A program made the position numbers and the translations under genes. The notes below the pieces were generated by a model. That model saw only the letters and a program-made list of their open reading frames with translations, ran no database searches and was not told where the DNA came from. From assembly GCA_037102815.1 (NCBI GenBank), contig BTPP01000005.1:992001-1056000 (forward strand): a stretch of DNA of 64,000 nt, read 5' to 3'. Of the stretch, positions 47,453 to 58,858 are shown piece after piece (within the stretch, counting starts at the first letter, position 1; the number at the start of each line of letters is the position of its first letter). This DNA comes from Neurospora intermedia. Taxonomy: Eukaryota; Ascomycota; Sordariomycetes; Sordariales; Sordariaceae.

Positions 47453-50400
47453 ATGGACGTCCCGGAATCGCGGCATTACCCCGGGGGTCAACCCTACTCG
47501 GGCACCAACCGCATCCCCAACATCAAGCAGTTTGTCGAAAGTCTTGATAGGGACAAGAAGGAACGCGATGCCAAACTCGAAGCCGATCTGCGCCGGAATC
47601 ACCAAAACGGCGAGGCTCAGGCCCATGTCCCAACTCAAAAACCAGGCAAGAACCGCCGTACTGTCAAGGACCCAGTAACCGGAAAGGATGTCGAGATCGA
47701 GGATATCGATAGCACGCACATGAAGACGGCCAAGGATCCACAGGTGTGTCGGTCTATACTCACTTACGTGACGCATAATAATTTGAAGCGCAAACTAACC
47801 AGTGTCCCCCTTACAGCTGACCGTCCCCAACGCAAACCTCGGAAAGGAAACCACCGTCCAAACCAAAGCCTCCCAGTCCGGCGAGGAATACCGCGAAGCC
47901 CAAGATGTTACCGCGCCTCCTGATCCCATTGCCAATGGCTCCACCAGCGACGTGCCCATCCACGGCGAAAAGACCAACGTGCTCTTCCACCCTACCCCTT
48001 CCATCACCTTCGAGCCCATGTTCGAGTCCATCGAGGCCCGCGCCAACGTCCTCTGCGCATTCGTCTTCATCGGTATCGTCTTTATTGGAAAGGTGCTGGG
48101 CGGCAGTCTCTGGGGGTTGTTTCCCCTCGGCATGTGTGTTGCCAGCGGCGTCTTCTTGTGGGCCAAGGACCTGATCCGTCAGGGGCGGGACATGGAATGG
48201 TCGAGCGAGCAGAAGCGTGGCGAGACCGCCGTGGTCAACCTGATTCCGGAAAGCGTCGAGTGGTTGAACACTGCCGTTGGCCTGATCTGGGGCCTCATCA
48301 ACCCAGAAATGTTTTCGGCTGTTGCCGACACCCTCGAGGATATCATGCAGGCCAGTGTTCCCGGAGTGATCGAGAACGTCAAGGTCAACGACATCAACCA
48401 GGGCAGCAACCCGCTCCGCATTCTCAGCTTGAGAGCCTTGCCCGATAGCCACGTTCAGGACATGAAGGCTGAGATTCGCAAGGAGGACGAGAAGAACAAG
48501 GACCCCCAGGAGCTGGCGGCTGAGGAAGAGGGTGGTGACTTTTACAACCTCGAAGCCACTGTTGCTTACCATTCTCTGCCTTCTTCCGGAGATGTCTCCT
48601 CCAAGGCTAAGAACATGGGCATGCAACTGGTCTTCTACCTCGGTCTCAAGGGCTTCTTTGGAGTTCCCTTCCCCGTCTGGGTCGAGCTCAACGGCCTTGT
48701 TGCCACTTGCAGACTCAGAATTGCCATGGCTCCCGACCCGCCCTTTATCAAGACGCTCAGCTTCACTCTTATGGGCCTGCCCAAGGTTGAAGCCAGCTGT
48801 GTTCCCCTCATGCAAAAGGGAGCCAATATTCTTAACCTGCCTCTTATCTCCAACTTCGTCAATTGGGCCATTGCGACTGCCGCTGGCATGTACGTTGCGC
48901 CCAAGTCCATGACTTTGGACATTGGAAAGATGCTTCAGGGAGACTCTATCAAGAAGGAGACCCAGGCCCTTGGTGTCCTCTTCCTTCGCATTCACAAGGC
49001 CACTGGCCTGAGCAAGCAAGACCGTCGCGGAAGCGAGGGTGGCGGTTCCGACCCTTACATTTGCGTCTCTTACTCCAAGTTCGGCAAGCCGCAATACTGC
49101 ACTCGCGTCATCCAGGACGACCTCAACCCCGTCTTCTCCGAGACTTGCGCCTTGCTCGTCACCCCCGATATCATTAAGGCTGATGAGCAGCTCTCGCTCG
49201 AGCTCTGGGACAGCGACCGCAGCTCCGCCGACGATGTCGTCGGAAAGGTTGAGCTCAGCATCCAGAAGTTGATTCAGCATCCCGGCCAAATGTTCCCCCA
49301 GACTTCCAAGCTCAGAGGTGTCAAGGCTGGCAGCTCCATGCCTGGCGAGCTGCACTGGGAGGTTGGCTTCTTTGGCAAGACCCAGTTCAGAAAGGCTCTC
49401 AGGACGGATGGCAAGGACCACAAGCTGCCCCAGGAACTCCGCGACAAGCCTGAGCTTCAGGATGACAAGGGTACTCTTGAAAGCAAAGAGGAAGATGCCG
49501 TTGTTCATACTCCTCCCGACCCGTTGTGGCCTAGCGGTGTTCTGAGTATCATTGTCCACCAGATTGTCAACCTTGAGCTTGAGAACGTCAAGGGATCCGA
49601 GGGTAAGAGGAAGGGCAAGGAGTACGAGCCCGCCAGGCCCGAGGCTGGTGAGTTAAAGGAAGAGTCGGGCGGTAAGCTGCCCAGCTCGTACTGCACCATC
49701 CTCATCAACGACGAGCTCGTCTACAAGACCCGTACCAAGGTCGTCTCCTCCAAGCCCATCTTCGAAGCCGGTACCGAACGCTTTGTCCGCGACTGGCGCT
49801 CGTCCATCGTGACCGTGACCGTTCGCGACTCGCGCAACCGCCAGCACGACCCCATCATTGGCGTCGTCCCACTCAAGCTCTCGGACGTGTTCCATACCGC
49901 CAGCCAAAGCACGCGCTGGTACCCGCTCGACGGCGGCATCGGCTTCGGCCGCATTCGCATCTCGCTCCTCTTCCGCTCCGTCGAGCTGAAGCTCCCTCCT
50001 CCCCAGCTCGGCTTTGGCGAGATCGGCACCTTCGAGTTCACCTCGGACAACATCACCACCTCGGGCTTCGCGCCCACGGACAAGATGAAGATCAAGTTGC
50101 GCACCGGTGGCTCGTCGGCCAAGGTTCCCAGCGACGTCTGTTCCTACACGCCCGACGGGCAACAGTCTGGCATCACGTGGGACATCTCGGGCGATGCTGA
50201 CCGCAACAAGCACTCCAAGAAAATTCGCCTGCCCGTGCGCTACCGGTACCGCTCGCCCGTGTTCTTTGAGTTCCACCGTTCCGGCAAGCGCAACACGGAC
50301 ATGTTTGCTGCCTTTTGGCTGCAGGACCTGGTGGACAACGAGGAAAAGGACTTTGACATCCCCATCTGGCGCTGCAACAACGGCATGCGGCTGTCGCAGA

Positions 50401-51438
50401 ATTACATCACCGAGGAGAATTATAGGTCGGTTCCCGACATCCAAATCGAGGAGCTGGGCCGCCTCAGGTTCAGGGGCCAGTTTAAGCCCGGAACGGATCG
50501 CGACCATCTCAAGTTTGTTAGCGATAATGATTCGCGGGAGACGATTGAGACGTGGGAGGCATGCTTCGCTGAGGGCGTCAGAGCTGAGCACGTCGAGAGC
50601 GAGGTACCCCCCATTGTGCAGAGACTGCATGAGGAGAGCCTAACGGAGGGCAGGGACGTGTTGAAGACGGCGAGGGAGGAGGATAAGAGAAAGTGGCTGG
50701 CCAAGGATGGGACGGATTGGACTGGGGCGTTTGGGCAGGATCCTGAGGAGCTGTTGGCGGAGCACAAGGGGAGGAGGAAGGTCAGGACGGCGAGTGGAGG
50801 GAGTCACAGTAGTGAAGGGAAGAGCACGGAGTATGAGGAGAGCAGTGATGAGGAATCTCACGATAGCCAGAGCCATGCAAATGGCAATGCTGGCATCATC
50901 GGCGGCGGAGGGTCAGCGGTCGATGGCGACGATTCAACCCCAGACTTGGGTATTGCTGATGGGGAAAACGCGCGGCCGATGAACGATAATGCGGGAGGAG
51001 AGGATGCTAATGGCGGGATGAACTCGGGGCTGAATGCTGGTAACGGCTCGGCTGGTGAGCATCCTAACAACGCCAACGGGTCGGCGGCGTCCATGGTAGG
51101 GAGACAGTCGATGGATACCCAGGCGACTACCTCGGCCGGACGGTCAATCAAGTCGGCTTCGGGATCGAGCAGCAAGAATCCCATCAAGCAGTACAAGGAG
51201 TATAGGAGCCGCAGTCGGGATTTGCATCGTCAGCATAGGGGGCTGATGCAATGGTAAGTCTTTCTTTTTCGTCCCTCCCTTTGACTGATGTTTCAAGCGT
51301 ACTAATGGGATACATTGGAACAGGAAACCATTGCGCAACGTCCAATTCGCCAAGGACGAGGCCCTATTCGCCGCTCGCAGGCTCAAGAAGGTTGGAAGCC
51401 TGAGTGGGCGGACGCCGGATGTTGAGACGGAGGTTTAA
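47453..51438 (+). CDS. Mug190-like SMP/C2-domain membrane protein (tricalbin type)
   Basis: There are three exons, 47453-47743, 47817-51253 and 51324-51438, with 73- and 70-bp introns; the product is 1,280 aa. Paired hydrophobic segments (about 173-215; VLCAFVFIGIVFIGKVLGG and LFPLGMCVASGVFLWA) form an ER hairpin anchor. An SMP-type lipid-binding region (about 235-465) follows, starting VVNLIPESVEWLNTAVGLIWG. A C2 domain begins LGVLFLRIHKATGL (about 480-600) with DDLNPVFSE and ELWDSD. A second C2 region begins LSIIVHQIVNLEL (about 670-860). The tail is Ser/Gly/Asn-rich and basic at the end. Proteins of this type tether ER to plasma membrane and move lipids. Fission yeast Mug190 is induced in meiosis; the role in this fungus is not known to me. 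Confidence 0.92.
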
Positions 51439-52288
51439 AACAGTCGTGAAGCTAATATGGGATTCCTTTTTTTTTCGTTTTTGTACCATGGATAGGTCGC
51501 CGGCGGTGGAAGGTTACCATTCTTTTCGTCTATTTTGACCATTAATACCATTCTTCTTTCAAACGCTTTAATGATAGGAACATGGACGGGCCTAAGGTTT
51601 GGAAGGAAGGGGAGAGTCTTGCAATGCTTGAGTCCAAGTTCATTGATGAGTGATGATCAATATGGCAATTTATTACGAGTAGCTTTTTTCTTTCTTTCTT
51701 TCTTTCTTTCTTCTTCTTTCTTTTTTTCGCTCGCGTTTTGATGAAGGATTCTTCCTAGTGGTATGTTGTTGAAAAGTCTCGGGGAAGCCTGTAAGCTACG
51801 AAATATTAATTCCATACCTCTTTGCATCTTGAGCTGGTGTTTATAATCTTCTTCCCTTTGTCGAGTGTCCTTAATGTGCCGAGAAGAATAAAAAGGGGGA
51901 AAGTAAACAAACGGACCATGAACATCCCCACCGTGTTCGGCCGGTACCGGGCCGCTGTCAAATAGGAACCTGGAAGCTATAGTGGATCCCTATTATCAGT
52001 TACAGTGACTAAGCTACCCCTCCCCTCCTTGATGTCACTCGAATGTTATCGCCGGCGTCAATCGCTTGGGCCCCTCCCCACCTTATCTCGATATGTATCA
52101 TTGCTGTTTAGGTGAGAAACATCTCGGCGCATTAGACCGGGTCTTGGTACATTGTGTGACTCGTCCTTTTCTTTTCTCTCTTTCTATCTTGAACGTGCTC
52201 TTTCTTTCATCTTGAGCTTCTTCTTGTACAATTGTCTCCCACTTACCCAGAACTAGAGAGTTACTAGCAGCACGAACAAGACATCCAG
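51439..52288. promoter_or_regulatory. Spacer between the Mug190-like gene and UreG
   Basis: These 850 bp hold the 3' UTR of one gene and the promoter and leader of the next. A TTTC tetranucleotide repeat lies at about 51687-51710. The last 150 bp before UreG are CT-rich. No gene is seen. Confidence 0.5.
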
Positions 52289-53248
52289 ATGTCGCACACG
52301 CACTCCCACGACCACGGCGACGGCGGCCACCCCCACAGCCACTCCCATGACTTTAATTCCCAGAGCGGCTTCAACGCCCAGGAGCACGGCCACAGCCACG
52401 AGATCCTCGATGGACCAGGCAGCTTCTTGGGTCGCGAGATGCCCATTGTTGAAGGAAGGAACTGGGACGAGAGAGCTTTCACCATTGGTATTGGCGGGTA
52501 TGTTTTTTCCTCCCTCTTTGGCCTTACTTCCCCCTTTCCCTTCAAATTACATTGCCCATGTACTAATATATATATATGACAAAAAAAATCCAGCCCCGTA
52601 GGCTCCGGCAAAACAGCCCTCATGCTCAACCTCTGCCTCGCCCTGCGCTACGAACACTCCCTCGCCGCCGTCACCAACGACATCTTCACGCGCGAAGACG
52701 CCGAGTTCCTCACCCGCCACAAAGCTTTGCCCCCGCAACGCATCCGCGCCATCGAAACAGGCGGATGCCCGCACGCTGCCGTGCGCGAGGACATTTCTGC
52801 CAACTTGGCTGCGCTCGAGGACCTGCAGGCGGAATTCGACACGGACCTGTTGCTGATCGAGTCGGGCGGCGATAACCTGGCGGCCAACTACAGTCGCGAG
52901 CTGGCGGATTATATCATCTATGTGATTGATGTGGCGGGTGGCGACAAAGTGCCGAGGAAGGGCGGGCCGGGTATCACGCAGAGTGATTTGTTGGTGGTCA
53001 ACAAGACGGATCTGGCGGAGGCGGTGGGGGCGGACTTGGCGGTCATGGAGAGAGATGCGAGGAAGATGAGGGAAGGCGGACCGACGGTGTTTGCGCAGGT
53101 CAAGAAGGGCGTGGGCGTGGAGCATATTGCTGGGTTGATTTTGAGCGCGTGGAGGGCTAGTGGGGCGGAGGAGAATAGGAGGAGGAAGGGGGGGCCGAGA
53201 CCTACTGATGGGTTGAAGGACTTGGAGAGGCTGGCTTCCCCGCCTTGA
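52289..53248 (+). CDS. ureG: Urease accessory GTPase UreG
   Basis: There are two exons, 52289-52497 and 52594-53248, with a 96-bp intron; the product is 287 aa. The His-rich N-terminus ([19 protein letters not shown], residues 3-21) is a metal-binding tail of the eukaryotic type. The P-loop GPVGSGKT (70-77) is rebuilt across the splice junction. The nickel-binding CPH triad is at 128-130 ([10 protein letters not shown]), followed by [10 protein letters not shown] and the guanine-binding VVNKTDL. UreG hydrolyses GTP to deliver nickel to urease together with UreD and UreF homologues, which are not in this window. It converges with the Phe-tRNA synthetase gene. Confidence 0.96.
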
Positions 53249-53586
53249 GGGTCCAAAACGATGATGGCTTGATATTGGGAAATTGGTTGTAAGATTTAGT
53301 TGGCTTTGGGTGTTTGAATTAGGGTGTGTGAGCAGGTGAAGCGTTTAGTGTGTGGGCTAGACGCTGATGCTAGGTATGATATGGTTGTGGGAGACTATCA
53401 AGAAGCTGGGGGAAAAAAAAGTCGTCCCTTCGTGGCAGTACGTTTTGGAAACGGTACAAAACAAAAAGAAATATTCCGACAGGGGAGAGAAGAAGCCATA
53501 CATATATCATGGCCATGGTCTTCCACATAAAACACGTCAACTACACCTACCGTATCATACACTCGATCGTCTTTGCTACGTCGTGT
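53249..53586. other. Convergent 3' spacer, UreG and mitochondrial PheRS
   Basis: These 338 bp lie between two stop codons and should contain both 3' UTRs. No gene is seen. Confidence 0.6.
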
Positions 53587-55237
53587 CTACCTAAGCTCAA
53601 CACCAAGCTTCTCCACCAATCCTTGCCTTACCCGCTCATGGAAGTCGTTGGCTTCCTCGTTCGTCAGAGTCTTTTCCAAGCTCCTATAGTTGATTCTATA
53701 GCACATGCTCTTCCTGCCCGTCTTGGGATGGGTGAACTGGTCCTTCAGCTGGACGTCTTCAACCACATCACCGGCCACTTCGCGCACCACCTCCATCAGG
53801 TCATTTTCATGAAAGTCATGCACGTTGGCCACGGCAGTGTTTCCACCCGCCGCGGACGTTGACCGCAGCCAGAAGGACACATCCTTCCAGCAAGCCGGAT
53901 ACTTGGAGAAGGGAACGAAGCGCTTCAGCTTGTCAAGGTTATCCTGCACACCAGTGAACTGGCTCAGGAAACGCTCATCTTTGGACCAGAAGAGACGGAT
54001 GTCGGGGATCTGGAACAACAGCATGGCAATGCGCTCAAGACCGATACCGAACGCCCAGCCGAGCTGTTGCGGCTGGTCCGCATTGATGAACAGTTCCTGC
54101 TTGCTGACACCGCAGCCCAGTACCTCAAGCCAGTCACCCTGGTAGTACACCTCCAATTCCCACGAAGGCGACGTAAAGGGGAAGTAGGCCTCAACCCAGC
54201 GGACGCGCAGCGGCTCGTCGACGTAGTTGGGATCCTGACGAGCGGCGGCCTGCTTGGCGCGGGTGAAGATCTCAACGACCATGAGCTCGAGCGAGCGCTT
54301 GAGGTGGGCGGCGATGGCCTCGGCCTCCTCGGGGCTATGATGCTCGCTCTGCAGCGGGTTACGCTCCGGGTGGTGCGGCGGGTTGGGGTCCTCGACCTTG
54401 ACGTCGTGTGTGGGCAGCTTGGCCAGGTCAGCGTAGATGGCGGCCACGACGTCGCCGTTGGGCACCTTGGTGCGGTCCCACACGCGGGCTCCCTCCATCT
54501 GGTGGAAGACGGGGTAGTGGCTGCGGTCGACCTCGTCGCGGCGGTAGACGTCGGCGCTGATCAGGTAGCCGTCCGAGGCGCTGGCGCGGAAGAGCTCGGC
54601 CTCGTGGGCTGAAGTGTGCGTGCGCAGGAGCGTGGTCTCGTTGATGTAGTAGGTGTCGGAGCGGGCGCGGCCGACGTGGTCGGGCGGGAAACCGAGCGAG
54701 TCGAAGTTCTCGATGGTGCTGACGACAGGGTCGAACTCATTGTAGCGCTTGTAGGTGGCCGTGGAGAACTTGGACTCGATGATCTGGCGGGTGATGGCAA
54801 CGGGGTGGTCTTTCTGGAGATGAAGCTTGCGGCCGGTGAGAGCGAGGACGGTCTGAGGGACGTTGTACCATTCGTCGGTGGTGTAGGTCTTGCCATTGAC
54901 CTCGATCGTCGCTGGTCTCGAGCTGTTGAGGGGGGTCGAAGGTGGGGGAGGGGAGCTAGCAGCACCACCTTTTTTTGGTTTGCGTTGTTTAGAGTCCGAG
55001 TTTGGTTAGAGCTTCTGGAAGCCAAGTAGACATATTATGCTGACCTGCAGAGGAGGAATAAGATGCTACTCGGAGACAATGGCGGGGAGCTCTGGTCAAG
55101 CTCAGTCTGCCGCCTCCAGCTTGTGCGCTGAGTCGCCAAAGCGAAGTCGTGGCAGAGGCCGTCATCACATGGGAGCGAGCCCCAATGCGAGGCACAGCCC
55201 GCACGACATTGGCCGCGAGAACTCGTGGTCCAGCCAT
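53587..55237 (-). CDS. msf1: Mitochondrial phenylalanyl-tRNA synthetase (MSF1-like)
   Basis: There are two exons, 55237-55045 and 54968-53587. The 76-bp intron has donor GTCAGC and acceptor AAAAG, and the product is 524 aa. Exon 1 supplies a mitochondrial presequence (MAGPRVLAANVVRAVPRIGA to RHCLRVASYSSSAG). The catalytic class II core follows: ETTLLRTHTSAHEAELFR (motif 2 area), Phe pocket FPFTSPSWELEV and motif 3 GWAFGIGLERIAMLLFQIPDIR. The C-terminal 100 residues (PFSKYPACWKDVSFWL to GLVEKLGVEL) are the FDX-ACB anticodon-binding domain, so this is the monomeric organellar enzyme. The single frame begins only at an internal Met 54498, so splicing is required for the start. Confidence 0.94.
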
Positions 55238-55450
55238 TGCTATGTGTACCTAGGGCAAGCAAGTCGAGTCGCGATCGCGATATCCAAAGTAAACAATTGG
55301 ATCGGGTGTGGGTGTGGGTGTGGAGGGACCTTGCTGGCCACTCAGCCACGGGACAAGCACAAAAATTGCCCAAAGCTCAAAATTCCCTCCACGCGCGCTG
55401 CGGCTACGATGCCCGGGCCGGAGATCTGCTAGTGTAGTGTAAAACTTATA
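55238..55450. promoter_or_regulatory. Promoter side of mitochondrial PheRS
   Basis: This short region lies between the synthetase start and the MITE. It includes a GGGTGTGGGTGTGGGTGTGG tract at about 55,306-55,325 and AGTGTAGTGT at 55431-55440, next to the MITE. Confidence 0.45.
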
Positions 55451-55789
55451 CTGGTAACCCTGTAATTAGCGATCAGAGGTATAACGATAGTCTGGCTATA
55501 ACGTTCAGATTTATGGTAACGGTGCGTATTTGTATGGCAATAACGATCAACCTTTGATTTACGATTTAGATCAGATTCTTGGTTGCGTAATACACCAAAA
55601 TCGTTATTTTTCTACTGTCTGATACCCTTGTGGTACCTCTCTGACAGCCCTTGCTAGCTCCTAATACCTGATAGTCAGAGTGTCTACCTCTTCTGTACAC
55701 CAAATACCCCAACCTGACATTAGCGATATCCTGGCTATAACGATCAATCCACCAGAAACCGACCTGATCGTTAATTACAGGGTTACCAG
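55451..55789. mobile_element. MITE with 26-bp terminal inverted repeats (TA target, Tc1/mariner-like)
   Basis: The element is 339 bp. The left end, CTGGTAACCCTGTAATTAG then CGATCAG (55451-55476), is the inverse of the right end (55764-55789) with one mismatch. TA dinucleotides flank both sides (55449-55450 and 55790-55791), the insertion preference of the Tc1/mariner superfamily. The interior is AT-rich, unlike the surrounding DNA. It repeats TAACGATC/GATCGTTA and CTGGCTATAACG motifs. It encodes no transposase. It sits in the divergent promoter region between the synthetase and carrier genes. I cannot tie it to a named Neurospora family. Confidence 0.88.
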
Positions 55790-56447
55790 TAGTGGGCCAA
55801 TGGGGCTTCAGTTGACATAAGGCGCCAAGCGTGACGTCCTGCATGATGACATCGTGCTGGGAACTTCCTTTTGTCCTCGCTCCAGCCTCGGTCACCAATT
55901 TTTCCACTTTCAGCAGCTTTTTCAGGGTCGTTGCTCGGTATTCTAGGGGCCGAAGAGGAAAAAAACACAATCACACGCCCGCGGTGCTACGCCGATAACG
56001 GTCTAGACGATGGAGCCCGCTTACACCATGGTAGGATTTTCTTTCCGTCAGTCCCGTCCGTCTTTCACACCGTTGTTGTTCCCACTTCTTGTTTCCATTC
56101 TTTCACGTTCATGTTCAGTAAAATACCTGTCGTCATCTCGTCTTGACTTTTTTTGGATCTCGGACGTTCGGCTGGGACCTGCTTTCTGTGTGAAATCAGA
56201 CGAACACACCATACACTACATCCGTCTACACATGCAAGATTGAGTACCTCGACCCTGCGTCAAACTCTGCATGTTATCTTTGTCCATTGATATCAATTGA
56301 CCTGGAATGCCTCTGTAACCAATTGACCTCCTGGTATTCTCTCGTCTCTACCCATTTTCACATCTGTTCCATAACAAGCCCCCTATACGAACAACGGACC
56401 CCTGATCGGCAAGAATACTCGTGGGCTCTTCGTATATATAAACAACC
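55790..56447. promoter_or_regulatory. Promoter and leader of the dicarboxylate carrier
   Basis: These 658 bp from the MITE to the carrier start contain no gene. A TATATATAA string at 56434-56441, about 7 bp before the ATG, is too close to be its TATA box if the leader is normal. Confidence 0.45.
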
Positions 56448-57669
56448 ATGCAGGCTGTTACCACTGGCCTTGAAGGGCCTTCTTCACCTTCGCCTTCAGA
56501 CTCCAAGCAGACTGCGGCAGCGTCAGTCACGAAGCCAGCGGCGCAAGCAATCATGGACAAACAGACGACGACATCAGATAAGCCCGTAGTCGCGGCGACG
56601 ACGACAAAGACCAAAAAGTCCAAGCAACAAACAATACACTATCCCTTCTGGTTCGGAGGAAGCGCCAGCAGCATGGCTGCCACCGTCACACATCCTCTCG
56701 ATCTTGGTAGGTTTATCCCGTGACCTGAAAGCGAACAAACGTCATACACACCACGAGCTACCCAAGAAACACCACGGCTAACACCAATGTGCTAAACAGT
56801 CAAAGTCCGCCTCCAAATGCGCACCGGCGACGCCCCCAAATCCATGTCCGGCACCGTCCTCCACATCATCCGCCACAACGGCATCACGGGCCTCTACAAC
56901 GGTCTCTCCGCCTCTCTCCTCCGCCAAATCACCTACTCGACCACGCGCTTCGGCATCTACGAAGAGCTCAAAACCCGCTTCACCACCAAAGACCACCCGG
57001 CCTCCTTCCCCGTGCTGATCGCCATGGCCACCGTCTCCGGCGTCGCCGGCGGTTTGGTGGGGAACGTAGCCGACGTGCTGAACGTGCGGATGCAGCACGA
57101 CGCCGCTCTGCCCCCCGCGCAACGACGCAACTACGCCCACGCCATCGACGGCTTAGCGCGCATGACGCGCGAGGAAGGGTTCCGGAGCTGGTTTAGGGGT
57201 GTTTGGCCCAATAGTGCGAGGGCGGCCGCCATGACGGCCAGCCAGCTGGCTAGTTACGATGTGTTTAAGCGCATCTTGATTAGACATACGCCCTTGGAGG
57301 ATAACTTGGCGACGCACTTTAGCGCCAGTTTCCTGGCGGGCGTGGCGGCGGCGACGGTGACGAGCCCGATTGATGTGGTCAAGACGCGGGTGATGAGCGC
57401 GAGCGGGAAGAGCAGTATCGGGCAGGTGCTGGGGAGCTTGTATGCCCAGGAAGGGGTGAGGTGGATGTTTAAGGGATGGGTGCCGAGTTTCTTGAGGTTG
57501 GGGCCGTAAGTTGATTCCCTCTTTTTTATTTCCCCTTGCCTTTCTGGGTATTTGATGGATCAGATTGTGCTAACGAGGTATTGATGCGGACAGACAAACG
57601 ATTTGCACCTTTATCTTCTTGGAAGGTCATCGGAAGATGTACAAGAAGGTCAAGGGCATTGAGGAATAA
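56448..57669 (+). CDS. dic1: Mitochondrial dicarboxylate carrier (DIC1-like)
   Basis: There are three exons, 56448-56706, 56800-57505 and 57594-57669, with 93- and 88-bp introns; the product is 346 aa. The last 280 residues are three mitochondrial-carrier repeats with signatures HPLDLVKVRLQ (repeat 1, split by intron 1), NVADVLNVRMQ (repeat 2, Pro replaced by Val) and SPIDVVKTRVM (repeat 3). The sequence YPFWFGGSASSMAA before repeat 1 and the RMQHD segment match the dicarboxylate subgroup, which exchanges malate or succinate for phosphate across the inner membrane. The first 60 residues are a Ser/Thr/Lys-rich extension longer than in yeast. Substrate assignment is by similarity only. Confidence 0.92.
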
Positions 57670-58858
57670 GTAGTCGTTTGTTCCTCTTCCTGGCTACCTA
57701 CCTTTTTTTAATCTCTCTCTCTTTCTTTCTTCACCTTCCCTCCCATGTCCAGTCTTGGGAGTCTGCTTCGTAGACGGACTAGCAGCAGCAGCAACAGCGG
57801 GTTTTCAAATGCATTTCAACTAAAAAGTCGTCGGCTTTTGGTTGTGGGTGGGGACATAATGGACGGATTTGTATAGAGGAAATCTGCATTTTAGAGGCCG
57901 AATGGTGGTCTTTCTGTCAGGACCTAGATGGCGATGCCTCATGTTTTTTTCTTGTTCATATGTTTTTTTCCTGTTAGGTATTTCCTTATCCGTCAAGCAT
58001 TGAAGCGGCGGTAGGGCTGTCATTTCGACAATGGTGTTTTGGCTTCATGTAGTCCTACCCTGGGAGTTTGGTGTTTCCCATAGAGTTGTGTACAGCAAAA
58101 TAGACCAGAGCAGCAAGTGCTTACTAGTGTAGATTCCGGCAATCGGCGAGAATGGCATTTTGATTATTTATGAACCTTGCACTTTCGAACCGTTTATGAA
58201 TGTTTTTTGGGGTTTTCGTCCCCTATGTGGTCGCCAGAACCATGGCAACTACATTCACCTTTTGTCTATACCTCGCAATTGTGCGATAGATCATTTGCAG
58301 GGCGCCAATAACAGAGAAAGCTGTCCTCGTTCCGCTGCCTAGTATATGTGGTGTCTGGACGAGGGACGCTCAAATAAGATATGCTCTGATTCCTCTCGCC
58401 CTGACTTGAATCCCTTCAGAATGCGCCTCTCCCCTCTCCTCTAATTTCAAGCTCCAGCTCTCAAATTTCCTTTTCCCGGTTTCCCCCAAAATTGACCTTG
58501 ATGTGGCGCCTCGTGACTGATGCCGAAGGTCCGTTATTTGACCCTGCTCTGTTCCGTGGGCCTCAGCCACGAATGTGCTCGATTTATGGTCCCCGCAGTA
58601 AGAGACGGAGACGCCACGATTACTGAGCAAATACTGAGTTGGTGATGATGGCGCGTATGTGTGTATAGAAATGCGAAACGGCATCTTGCTTGAATGGTGA
58701 AAGTGTTGTGTTGTTAATCGAAGTGCGCAGCTCAGAACCCGCGCCGCAAAGATACCGCAGATACCCAAAATCTCCCGAAAAAGACAGGCGCAATGACCTC
58801 GCAAGCCATCGAGAGGAGTAATCGACGTCGCAAATCGCAAAGTGTAAGCAGCTGATGC
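57670..58858. other. Convergent 3' region, carrier and RPB3
   Basis: These 1.2 kb have no supportable gene. They start with TCTTTC tracts. CTAGTGTAG lies at about 58,124-58,132. The two 3' UTRs should occupy the ends; the middle is unexplained. Confidence 0.5.
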
